A stretch of DNA of 35,004 bases, from the NCBI GenBank assembly GCA_018714755.1, contig DVMY01000103.1, positions 1 to 35,004 of the forward strand, in the 5' to 3' direction. Each line of letters begins with the position of its first letter. Position 1 is the first letter of the stretch. Source of the DNA: Candidatus Aphodousia faecigallinarum (GTDB taxonomy: Bacteria > Pseudomonadota > Gammaproteobacteria > Burkholderiales > Burkholderiaceae_F). A model generated the notes under the pieces. That model did no database searches. It saw nothing but the letters and a program-made list of their open reading frames with translations, and had not been told where the DNA came from. The position numbers and the translations under genes were made by a program. This document shows positions 23,531-31,277 of this stretch, in pieces.

Positions 23531-23572
23531 TTAAAAACAGCCGGTTGAACCGTTTCAGTTCAACCGACTGTT
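23531..23572 (-). terminator. Intrinsic terminator of the EF-G-like gene
   Basis: On the minus strand AACAGTCGGTTGAAC pairs with GTTCAACCGGCTGTT (15 bp, one T-G wobble) around a 7-base loop, followed by TTTTTAA. It begins 18 bases after the stop of the EF-G-like gene and ahead of aspS. Confidence 0.88.
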
Positions 23573-23589
23573 GTCCCCTCTGATCAGTA

Positions 23590-25641
23590 TTAGTCCTCTT
23601 CTTCCTTGCGTTGGTACTTGCTTGCCAGTTCGGCTTGCACAGAGGCCGGCACCGGCTCATAGGCTAAAAGTTCAATCGAGTAACTTCCGGCCCCCTGCGT
23701 TAACGCATTGAGTCGGTTGGCATAACCATCTAAGCCTGTTAAAGGAACCCGGCCGGTGATAAGCATCATGCCGCCGGTTAAGTTTTCTGTGCCGCTGACT
23801 TGACCGCGACGGCTGGCAAGGTCTCCGGTGATATCGCCCATGCAACTGTCAGGAGCCTCAATTTCGATTCTCACAATCGGCTCAAGCAACGTTGGTTTGG
23901 CATTTGCCAACGCATCTAGCATGGCTTTGCGTCCGGCAGCGACGAATGCCACTTCCTTACTGTCAACGGGATGGTATTTACCGTCGTATACCGTCACACG
24001 GATATCGTGGATGGGGTAGCCGGCGACGTAACCTGAATCAAGCACTTCCTGCACGCCTTTTTCAACCGCGGGAATGAAGTTATAGGGAATTGCGCCGCCT
24101 TTGACTTGGTCGACAAACTTAAAGCCAGCTCCGCGCGGGAGCGGTTCAACTCTAAGGAACACTTCACCGAATTGACCGGCCCCGCCCGTTTGCTTCTTAT
24201 GACGAGCATGGCCTTCAGCCGGAGCGGCGATCGTTTCACGGTAGGGAACACGCGGCGTGCGGGTTTGAATATCCAGTTTAAATTGCGAAGCCATGCGTTT
24301 TAGAACAATACGTAGGTGTTGTTCACTTAGGCCGCGCAAAACCGTTTCATTCATGACCACATCGTGTTCAACCGCAAGTGTCGGGTCTTCGCTGACCATC
24401 TTGTCAATCACTTCGGACATGCGGCTTTCATCGCCGCGTTTGGCCGGGCTGACCGCAAGGCCGAACATCGGTTTGGGGAAGTTCAGTTTCTTCATGTAAA
24501 TGCCGCCTTCGATGGCGCTGTCATGAAGAATGCTGCCGTAAACAATATCGTCAACTTTGGCTACGGCGCCGATATAGCCCGGGTTCATTTCGTCAACTTC
24601 CAAACCTTCCTTACCTTGCAGCATGATCGGACGGCTGATTTTGAACGCTTTTTTCCCGTCATCCACGTACAGCGTGGAGTCTTTGGTAATGCGCCCTTGG
24701 TGTAAACGGAATAAACCGATCTTACCAATGTAGGGATCGTTGACCACTTTAAACACATGAGCCAAAACGGGGCGATTGGCATCCGGGAACGTCATGTATT
24801 CGGAACCGTCGGCTTTGTAGAAAAGCGGAGCGTTGGCTTCGGTTGGATTCGGCAGATGACGGACAAAGACTTTGATGAGGTCACGCATGCCGATTAAATT
24901 CTTCGCGGAAGTGAAGCAAACCGGAATGATATGGCCTAAGCGAAGCGCTTTTGTCAAAGGCGCGTGAAGACTCTTAGGATCAACGGCACCTTCTTCGAGG
25001 TAGCGTTCCATTGTTTCGTCATCCATTTCCACCACGCGTTCAATAAATGCTTGGTGCACACGCTCCACAGAGGCGAAATTGGCTTCGCCTTTGTCGTTGT
25101 CAAAGCAATCGATGACGTGAGAGCAGTCTTTATTGGGTAAATTAAGCGGCAATACCTCGTTGCCGAAGGCTTCACGTAAATCAAGGACCAATTTGGCTAG
25201 ATCCACGTCTGGTTGATCAATTTTGTTGACCACAATCATGCGGCAAAGGTTGCGTTCTTTAGCCCAATCCATCATGCGGCGGGTCATCAGTTCAATACCT
25301 TTAGTGGCGTCCACGACAACGCAAACAGTTTTGACGGCGTCTAAGGCGCCCAAAGCTTGACCCACGCAATCCGGATACCCCGGGGTGTCAAGCAAGAAAA
25401 TGCGGACAGGGGTGCCGTCATCTTTTTGAGCATTCAGGTGAGCCACGGTTGTGCGCAGAGAATGTTTGACTTCTTTTTCCATAGCATCGAAGTCTCCCAC
25501 GGTGTTGCCTTTTTCAACCGTTCCAACTTCTTTAATAACACCATTGCGGTAAAGCAGAGCTTCCATCAACGTTGTTTTTCCAGTGGAACCATGGCCCACC
25601 AAAGCTACAGTACGAATATTTTCAACTGGGTATTGACTCAT
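23590..25641 (-). CDS. Elongation factor G-like GTPase (EF-G2 type)
   Basis: The ATG at 25641 has AAGGGG six bases upstream and gives 683 residues. The order of domains follows EF-G: a G domain with P-loop GHGSTGKT (16-23), switch I around VEKGNTVGDFDAMEKE, G3 DTPGYPD (85-91) and G4 NKID; then domains II, III, IV (RVPYRETIAAPAEGHARHKKQTGGAGQFGEVFLRVEP) and V. In canonical EF-G the G3 block is DTPGH and the His activates GTP hydrolysis; here it is Tyr89. That exchange is characteristic of EF-G-like paralogues whose role is not settled. It should not be annotated as fusA. The gene is monocistronic, with a terminator behind it and a structured leader ahead. Confidence 0.93.
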   Translation of the reverse strand: MSQYPVENIRTVALVGHGSTGKTTLMEALLYRNGVIKEVGTVEKGNTVGDFDAMEKEVKHSLRTTVAHLNAQKDDGTPVRIFLLDTPGYPDCVGQALGALDAVKTVCVVVDATKGIELMTRRMMDWAKERNLCRMIVVNKIDQPDVDLAKLVLDLREAFGNEVLPLNLPNKDCSHVIDCFDNDKGEANFASVERVHQAFIERVVEMDDETMERYLEEGAVDPKSLHAPLTKALRLGHIIPVCFTSAKNLIGMRDLIKVFVRHLPNPTEANAPLFYKADGSEYMTFPDANRPVLAHVFKVVNDPYIGKIGLFRLHQGRITKDSTLYVDDGKKAFKISRPIMLQGKEGLEVDEMNPGYIGAVAKVDDIVYGSILHDSAIEGGIYMKKLNFPKPMFGLAVSPAKRGDESRMSEVIDKMVSEDPTLAVEHDVVMNETVLRGLSEQHLRIVLKRMASQFKLDIQTRTPRVPYRETIAAPAEGHARHKKQTGGAGQFGEVFLRVEPLPRGAGFKFVDQVKGGAIPYNFIPAVEKGVQEVLDSGYVAGYPIHDIRVTVYDGKYHPVDSKEVAFVAAGRKAMLDALANAKPTLLEPIVRIEIEAPDSCMGDITGDLASRRGQVSGTENLTGGMMLITGRVPLTGLDGYANRLNALTQGAGSYSIELLAYEPVPASVQAELASKYQRKEEED

Positions 25642-25716
25642 AACGATCCCCTTTAACAACTAAATAGAATAAAAAGTCAACAGTTCTATTTTGCGCTTTT
25701 TATTTTGGGATCGTTA
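25641..25716 (-). promoter_or_regulatory. Structured 5' leader that can bury the Shine-Dalgarno of the EF-G-like gene
   Basis: TAACGATCCC (25641-25650) is exactly complementary to GGGATCGTTA (25707-25716). In the minus-strand mRNA the 3' arm covers GGG of the Shine-Dalgarno through the A of the AUG. The 56-base interior contains two further complementary pairs, in the order A1-A2-B1-B2. A1/B1 is AATAAAAAG with CTTTTTATT (9 bp), and A2/B2 is AAATAGAA with TTCTATTT (8 bp). They interleave, so the two helices compete. This suggests translational control such as autoregulation or temperature sensing. The interior is AT-rich, which weakens the inner pairs as evidence; the outer helix is the stronger signal. 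Confidence 0.5.
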
Positions 25717-25793
25717 AAAGAAAGAGAAGGGATTTGACGAAAATCGCGAAATTTCTCCGCATTATCGAGAAAAAGGACCAAATTTAAGAGCGA

Positions 25794-26495
25794 TTAAGGG
25801 ATTTCCCTGTGATCGAGTTGGCGCAATTGGTAGCCCACACCTCGAACGCTCTCAATGCATAAATCGTTGCAGCCCGATTGTTGTAGCTTATGTCGGATGC
25901 TTGAGATGTGTACATCTATCGCACGGTCATATTGGCCTTTGGGGCGACCCAACACCTTAGGATAGATATTGTCCTTGCTGACGGGTTCATTTAAATGATC
26001 GATGAGGAGTTCTAAGAGCGAAAATTCAGTTCCAGTCAGGGTAAGTTCACTATTGTGGATGAGAATAAGGCCATTTTGCCTATCAATGCAAAGTGAACCG
26101 ATCATGATTGGGCTCATGGACTGTAATTTCGCATTTTGGCGCAGCTCAATGGTTACTTTGATCGCTTCAAGAATCGAAACCAAGGGAGCGGGCAACGACA
26201 AAATTTGTTCCTCAGGTAAAGGAATGCGAGTTTTAATGTCTGGTGAGACACTCTTTCTAACTAAAGCTAAAACGTTTAATTCAGGTTGTAGCGTCAACAA
26301 ATATTCAAGAAAGCGAATATCAGTCTCGTCCTCAATATCAATGACAACCACTTCAAATTCACTATTTTGACAGCAGGTTAATGCATCTTTTTGGGAATAG
26401 GCTGCCTGGACTTTATAGTTGCAAAAAACTAAAAAGTCAGCGATCAGTGCTTCAAATACTTCGTCGTGAAGGGCTAAAAGAAGGCTCTGCTGCAT
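25794..26495 (-). CDS. OmpR/PhoB-family response regulator with a degenerate receiver, no kinase adjacent
   Basis: The 233-residue protein has an N-terminal receiver-like domain (1-120) and a C-terminal winged helix (about 130-228: LTLTGTEFSLLELLIDHLNEPVSKDNI, YDRAIDVHISSIRHKLQ, IESVRGVGYQL). The phospho-acceptor Asp53 is kept (VVVIDIEDE). However, the conserved Thr/Ser after strand 4 is Val (LALVRK), the Lys after strand 5 is missing (ILSLPAPL), and the N-terminal acidic pair is reduced to DE at 11-12. It may be phosphorylated poorly or not at all. It is transcribed divergently from the efflux operon, so that operon is its most likely target. The winged helix resembles CpxR. No clear Shine-Dalgarno. 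Confidence 0.9.
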   Translation of the reverse strand: MQQSLLLALHDEVFEALIADFLVFCNYKVQAAYSQKDALTCCQNSEFEVVVIDIEDETDIRFLEYLLTLQPELNVLALVRKSVSPDIKTRIPLPEEQILSLPAPLVSILEAIKVTIELRQNAKLQSMSPIMIGSLCIDRQNGLILIHNSELTLTGTEFSLLELLIDHLNEPVSKDNIYPKVLGRPKGQYDRAIDVHISSIRHKLQQSGCNDLCIESVRGVGYQLRQLDHREIP

Positions 26496-26521
26496 TCAAA
26501 TAATTCATCTTTTTTCAACGA

Positions 26522-26561
26522 GGCTGTAATAATAATGATATTTGGTAATCGTGTTACAGCC
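26522..26561. promoter_or_regulatory. Candidate operator in the regulator / efflux divergent region
   Basis: GGCTGTAA (26522-26529) and TTACAGCC (26554-26561) form a perfect 8-bp inverted repeat, with arms starting 32 bases apart, about three helical turns. TGTTACA appears within it at 26552-26558 and again at 26636-26642 beside a TTGTTA that could be a -35 box of the efflux operon. GTTAC also occurs at 26617-26621, 20 bases from the 26637 copy, a spacing typical of OmpR-family direct repeats. Confidence 0.45.
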
Positions 26562-26686
26562 AAGTGCGATTTGCCATTAAGACTAATAGCTTAACTAGAG
26601 GAAGTCATTGAAAAAAGTTACTTCGTCAAAGGAATTGTTACATATTTTTATGGCACAATTTAAATTAAAGTAAAAAGGGGATGCCT

Positions 26687-28096
26687 GTGAAAAAACGGTT
26701 GGTTTTGATCACTACGATTGTGTCATTGATCACTTTGAGCGGTTGCGCAGTTTCTCCTGTACAGCTGACCGATAAGCAAAGTGAACTCATCGCTGAAACT
26801 TGGAGTTATGGAGAGGGGACGCCTCAGGCAAAGTCATTGCGTCTGTCTCCCGATCTGTGGTGGGCGGCTTGGAACGATCAATCACTTAGTTTTTTAGTCA
26901 ATGCCGCATTGAAGAACAACACCGATATTGCTCAGGCTCAGGCGAATCTGCGCTCGGCTTTGGCAACACTAACCTCTGCCACTTCCCAGTTATTCCCCAC
27001 AGCCACCTTGAGTGGAGATGGATCACGAAATCGAAGAGACCATTCATCAACGGATAGCTTCTCAGCAAATGCATCTACGGCTTGGTCATTCAGTTTTGGC
27101 GGTCGAGATGTTTCTTCTAGAAGAGCGGCTCAAGCTTCCGCTCACGCCTCAGAGTTAAGCCTAGAAGACACAAAAAGTGCGATGACTAGTGAGGTCGCGC
27201 TCACGTATGTGAATTTGAGGTTGGCTCAGATTCGCTTAGATATCGCTAAACAAAGCGTTAAATCTTACGAAGAAGCTAAGAATTTAACGCAATGGCGCTA
27301 CCAGGCGGGGTTGGTATCGGCCACCGACTACGAACAGGCAAAAGCTCAATTTGAAAATGCAAAAGCCAGCATTGCCACCAATATGCACAATATTTTGCTC
27401 TATGAAACAGCGCTTTCAAGACTAACGGTACTGCCGCTTGAAACGATCCAAAAATTACCAAGCGGTTCCATCCCGACACCGCCCTCAAACATTGCCGTTT
27501 CCATTCCCGCGGATGTGATTTCTTTACGTCCCGATATTTTGGCTGCGCAGGAAACGGTTAGAGCGGCTATGGAAAATGTGAGAGTGGCACAAGCGGATTA
27601 TTTCCCGACACTATCTTTAAGTGGCTCTATAGGCACCGCGGCGGCGACTGTTGGCGCATTGGGCGCCAGTGGAACGGGAATTGGAGCGTTGGTTGGCGCT
27701 TTGTCCATGCCGTTTTTAAATTGGGGGGATGTCGTTGCGGGAACTGAAACTCAAAAGGCTAATTTAGACCGGGCTCAGGCGCAATACACTCAAACGCTTG
27801 TCGAAGCATTGGAAGAGACTGAAAACGCTCTTTCTGGAATCAGATCAAGCGCGGCAAAGAAAATGTCTTTAAAGACGGCAACCGAGAGTTCTCAATTGGC
27901 CGCTCAATTGGCTTTGCAGCAGTATTCGAGCGGGTTAGAAGATTATCAAACGGTTTTGACGACACAACGATCATGGTTGACGGCTCAAGATAATGAAGCC
28001 AGTAACCAAGCTGATTGGGCTATCGCTCACATTGATTTATATCGGGCTTTAGGGGGTGGCTGGGTCCCTGAAGAACAGAAAAATGAGGAAAAGTGA
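26687..28096 (+). CDS. Outer-membrane efflux lipoprotein (NodT/OprM family)
   Basis: This is the outer-membrane channel of a tripartite pump. I place the start at the GTG at 26687 (469 residues): AGGGG lies six bases upstream, and the product begins MKKRLVLITTIVSLITLSGC, a normal lipoprotein signal with lipobox LSGC. The ATG at 26681 touches the Shine-Dalgarno and is unlikely. The OEP pattern is repeated twice: WWAAWNDQSLSFLVNAALKNNTDIAQAQANLRSALATL in the first half and VSIPADVISLRPDILAAQETVRAAMENVRVAQADYFPTLSLSGSIG in the second. Its stop TGA shares a base with the macA-like ATG. Confidence 0.92.
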   Translation: MKKRLVLITTIVSLITLSGCAVSPVQLTDKQSELIAETWSYGEGTPQAKSLRLSPDLWWAAWNDQSLSFLVNAALKNNTDIAQAQANLRSALATLTSATSQLFPTATLSGDGSRNRRDHSSTDSFSANASTAWSFSFGGRDVSSRRAAQASAHASELSLEDTKSAMTSEVALTYVNLRLAQIRLDIAKQSVKSYEEAKNLTQWRYQAGLVSATDYEQAKAQFENAKASIATNMHNILLYETALSRLTVLPLETIQKLPSGSIPTPPSNIAVSIPADVISLRPDILAAQETVRAAMENVRVAQADYFPTLSLSGSIGTAAATVGALGASGTGIGALVGALSMPFLNWGDVVAGTETQKANLDRAQAQYTQTLVEALEETENALSGIRSSAAKKMSLKTATESSQLAAQLALQQYSSGLEDYQTVLTTQRSWLTAQDNEASNQADWAIAHIDLYRALGGGWVPEEQKNEEK

Positions 28097-29361
28097 TGAG
28101 TACGGATAAAGAAAAGATTAAGTCCTTATTAGGCGGTAGTGATGAGAAAGGACGCTCGAAGAGAAAAACTTGGGCATTGGGCGCGGCCTGTGTGGCAGTC
28201 GTAGCGGCAGTGTCATGGTGGATGGGTAGTAAAGACGCGGGCCCACGCTACCTCACAGAAGCGGTCACACAAGGCGTGTTGCAAGTTGAAGTGACGGCAA
28301 ACGGGACATTGGAAGCCGAGCAGAAAGTGACGATTGGTTCCGAGCTTTCAGGGATTGTTGAGAATGTTTTGGTTGATGTGAATGATCCGATTAAGCACGG
28401 CCAAATTTTAATTGAGTTGGATACGGCGAAATTAAAGGCCTCGGTGGAAAAGGCAAAAGCGGCCTTAGCGAGTGCGCAAGCGGCGCAAAAAGAAGCTGAG
28501 GCCACATTAAATGAGGCTAACGCAAAATATAAAAGACTTTTAAATGTGAGAAAACTCTCAGGAGGCAAAACGCCTGCACAAACAGAGTTAGATGAACAGG
28601 CCGCGGTTGTCGCCCGGGCGCAGGCCTCATTAGACACCGCCGGCGCTCAAATTCAGACGGCTCAAGCTGAACTGGAAACCGCGCAGACCGATTTGACAAA
28701 AGCCTACATTTCTTCGCCGATTGACGGAGTGGTATTGGCTCGATCAGTAGAACCGGGATACGCGGTGGCGGCCTCTCTTCAAGCGGTTGAATTGTTGACT
28801 TTGGCAAGTGACTTAAAAACGTTGGAACTAGAAATTGATGTGGATGAAGCCGATGTCAGCGTTGTTAAGCCGGGACAAAAGGCGACCTTCACGGTAAGCG
28901 CTTATCCCAATAAGAACTTTCCCGCCACGTTAACGAAGGTTGCTTACGGTCCGACAGAGTCAGAAACTAATGTGGTGACCTATACCGCCTATCTGAAGGT
29001 AAGCAATGATGATTTGCTGCTGCGCCCTGGGATGACCGCCACGGCGAGGATTGTCACCGAGCAGCGTGAAAATGCTTTGTTAGTTCCCAACACGGCGCTG
29101 CGCTTCGCTCCGAGTGTTTCTCAAAGTTCCAGCGCGGTCAATAGCCTCATGATGGGTCCGCCCCGCTCCTCCAATAAAGTTTCTAAGGAAGTGGGCGGAG
29201 TGACAACACAACGGAAAAATACCGTGTGGGTTTTGCGAAACGGCAGCGCCCAGGCCGTGGACATTATCACGGGGGCTTCGGACGGAACGAGAACCGAGGT
29301 GGTTTCAGGAGACCTCAAAAACGGTGACCTAGTCATCACCAGTCAGCTTCGCTCAAGCTAA
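28096..29361 (+). CDS. macA: MacA-type periplasmic adaptor (membrane fusion) protein
   Basis: The ATG at 28096 has GAGGA six bases upstream (421 residues) and overlaps the preceding stop as TGATG; the GTG at 28093 is less likely. A basic cytoplasmic stretch is followed by one membrane anchor, TWALGAACVAVVAAVSWWMG (about 25-45). Then come the barrel-sandwich hybrid (VTIGSELSGIVENVLVDVNDPIKHGQILIELD), an Ala-rich coiled coil of about 90 residues, the second lipoyl half (YISSPIDGVVLARSVEPGYAV) and the beta-barrel and membrane-proximal domains. It would link the split MacB to the outer-membrane channel. Residues about 335-375 form a Ser-rich insertion before the last strand pair. Confidence 0.92.
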   Translation: MSTDKEKIKSLLGGSDEKGRSKRKTWALGAACVAVVAAVSWWMGSKDAGPRYLTEAVTQGVLQVEVTANGTLEAEQKVTIGSELSGIVENVLVDVNDPIKHGQILIELDTAKLKASVEKAKAALASAQAAQKEAEATLNEANAKYKRLLNVRKLSGGKTPAQTELDEQAAVVARAQASLDTAGAQIQTAQAELETAQTDLTKAYISSPIDGVVLARSVEPGYAVAASLQAVELLTLASDLKTLELEIDVDEADVSVVKPGQKATFTVSAYPNKNFPATLTKVAYGPTESETNVVTYTAYLKVSNDDLLLRPGMTATARIVTEQRENALLVPNTALRFAPSVSQSSSAVNSLMMGPPRSSNKVSKEVGGVTTQRKNTVWVLRNGSAQAVDIITGASDGTRTEVVSGDLKNGDLVITSQLRSS

Positions 29362-29373
29362 AAAGGAGTTGCC

Positions 29374-30069
29374 ATGTCGCAGAAGGTTCCTTTAGTTGAA
29401 CTTATTGACATTCATAAACGCTATGGTAGCGGTGAGGCGGCTTTTTTTGCCTTGCAAGGCATCAATTTTGTTATCGAAGAAGGCGATTTTGTGGCGGTGA
29501 TGGGGCCTTCCGGGTCCGGCAAATCAACTTGTATGAATATTGTTGGCGCGCTGGATACCCCCACTTCTGGACAGTACTTATTCAAAGGGGCGCCTGTTGA
29601 AAAAATGACCCATGACGAAAGAGCGCTTTTGCGCCGAAAGTATCTGGGTTTTGTTTTTCAAGGATTTAATCTCCTGGCGCGAACAACGGCGCTTGAGAAT
29701 GTTGAATTGCCACTTCTATATCGAGGCGTGGCTCGGGAAGAGCGTCATAAACTGGCTCGCCAGGCATTGGATCGTGTGGGACTTTTACCGTGGGAACACC
29801 ATACGCCGGCTGAATTATCGGGAGGACAGCAACAACGTGTCGCTATCGCCAGAGCCATTGTCAGCAAACCGTTGTTGTTATTGGCCGACGAACCAACAGG
29901 AAGCTTGGACACAAAAAGAAGCATAGAGATTATGGAGTTGCTGAAGGATCTCAATGAGCACGATGGCATCACCGTTTCATTGGTGACCCATGAACCGGAA
30001 ATGGCTACGTTTGCCAAGCGCATTGTGCATTTCCGAGATGGTCGTATTGAAAGTGATCAAGGAATTTAG
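29374..30069 (+). CDS. MacB/LolD-type ABC transporter ATP-binding protein (split MacB)
   Basis: This 231-residue ABC ATPase has Walker [10 protein letters not shown], the Q-loop FVFQGFNLLARTTALENVELPL typical of the MacB/LolD/FtsE group, signature LSGGQQQR, Walker B LLLLADEPTGSLD and H-loop LVTHEPE. AAGGAG lies upstream of the ATG. In E. coli MacB this domain is fused to the permease; here it is a separate gene, with the permease starting two bases after the stop. The operon context (adaptor before, MacB-like permease after) rules out LolD as the main role. Confidence 0.93.
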   Translation: MSQKVPLVELIDIHKRYGSGEAAFFALQGINFVIEEGDFVAVMGPSGSGKSTCMNIVGALDTPTSGQYLFKGAPVEKMTHDERALLRRKYLGFVFQGFNLLARTTALENVELPLLYRGVAREERHKLARQALDRVGLLPWEHHTPAELSGGQQQRVAIARAIVSKPLLLLADEPTGSLDTKRSIEIMELLKDLNEHDGITVSLVTHEPEMATFAKRIVHFRDGRIESDQGI

Positions 30070-30071
30070 TT

Positions 30072-31277
30072 ATGTGGGGTAACGCGTTCATACTGGCTTT
30101 AAGACAAATTTGGCGCAATCCCATGCGGTCGTTATTGACTGTATTGGGGATTGTGATCGGTGTGGCTGCGGTTATCACCATGGTAACGGTGGGTAACGGA
30201 GCGACTCAAGCGGTCAGAGAACAGATTGAAAGCCTGGGCAGTAATCAATTAATGATCAGGCCGGGGCAAAGAATGGGGCCGGGGGGCGCGGCGGGAGCCC
30301 CATCGTTCAAACTAGAGGACATTGATGCGATCGCCAATCAAATCGCGGGTGTGAAAGCAGTCGCTCCTCAGCGCCAACAATCCATGACGGTTGTGGCTCA
30401 GGGACGCAATTGGAGTACTCAAGTTATTGGAAGTTCCAATCAGTACTTTATTCTGGATAACAGGCAAGTTAGACAAGGTCGATATTTTGAGCCGCAAGAA
30501 GAGCAGTCCGGGGCGGCGGTGTGCATTATCGGCACCACCATTGAAAAAGAAATTTTTGGTTCCTCTAACGCTGTAGGCCAAATGCTTAGAACCGGTCAGT
30601 TTTCTTGCCGTGTGGTGGGAGTGCTCGAAAGTAAAGGACAGGCGGCTATCGGCGGAGACCAAGATGATTTGGTGGTGATGCCGATACAAACCTTCCAGCG
30701 TAGAGTCTCTGGCAATACCCGTGTGTCAGCTATCTTGGTGTCGGTGGATTCACAGATTGACCGCGCGATGGTTACCGAGAGCATTCGTTTGTTAATGCGA
30801 GAAAGACGCTCTTTGTCTGACGCGGATGATGACAATTTCATGATTTTGGATACTGAAGAAATCGCCAGACGAGTTTCCAGTACAACTGAAATAATGACCA
30901 TGTTGTTGGGAGCGGTGGCGGCGGTCAGTCTCGTCGTCGGCGGAATCGGAATTATGAACATCATGTTGGTGAGTGTGACGGAAAGAACTCGTGAAATTGG
31001 TGTTCGATTAGCGATTGGCGCTTTGGAACGTGAAGTCTTAATGCAGTTTTTGATTGAAGCTATTGTGTTGGGAGCGATGGGTGGCGTTCTGGGCGTTGTT
31101 ATCGCATTTATTGGTTCGTTTGCGTTGGCAACGACGATGGGGGTGCCCTTCATTTTTGACCCGACTATTAATATGATTGCGTTCTTATTTGCTGCGCTCA
31201 CGGGAGTCATTTTCGGTTACTTCCCCGCGCGACGCGCGGCACAATTAGATCCAATTGAAGCGGTAAGGCACGAATGA
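30072..31277 (+). CDS. MacB-type ABC transporter permease (split MacB)
   Basis: This 401-residue membrane protein has the MacB layout: one N-terminal membrane helix (MRSLLTVLGIVIGVAAVITMVTVG), a periplasmic MacB core domain of about 220 residues, and three C-terminal helices (about 275-300, 325-355, 365-390) in an FtsX domain. The family sequence IMNIMLVSVTERTREIGVRLAIGA is present, as is the ending FGYFPARRAAQLDPIEAVRHE. With the preceding ATPase (231 residues) the two add up to about the length of fused MacB. Likely cargo includes macrolides, toxins, siderophores or lipopeptides. The next gene begins in its stop codon (ATGA). Confidence 0.93.
   Translation: MWGNAFILALRQIWRNPMRSLLTVLGIVIGVAAVITMVTVGNGATQAVREQIESLGSNQLMIRPGQRMGPGGAAGAPSFKLEDIDAIANQIAGVKAVAPQRQQSMTVVAQGRNWSTQVIGSSNQYFILDNRQVRQGRYFEPQEEQSGAAVCIIGTTIEKEIFGSSNAVGQMLRTGQFSCRVVGVLESKGQAAIGGDQDDLVVMPIQTFQRRVSGNTRVSAILVSVDSQIDRAMVTESIRLLMRERRSLSDADDDNFMILDTEEIARRVSSTTEIMTMLLGAVAAVSLVVGGIGIMNIMLVSVTERTREIGVRLAIGALEREVLMQFLIEAIVLGAMGGVLGVVIAFIGSFALATTMGVPFIFDPTINMIAFLFAALTGVIFGYFPARRAAQLDPIEAVRHE

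Noticed and set aside
30596-31210. 204-residue minus-strand ORF opposite the MacB permease
   Set aside because: Antisense shadow of a well-recognised permease; no start signal.
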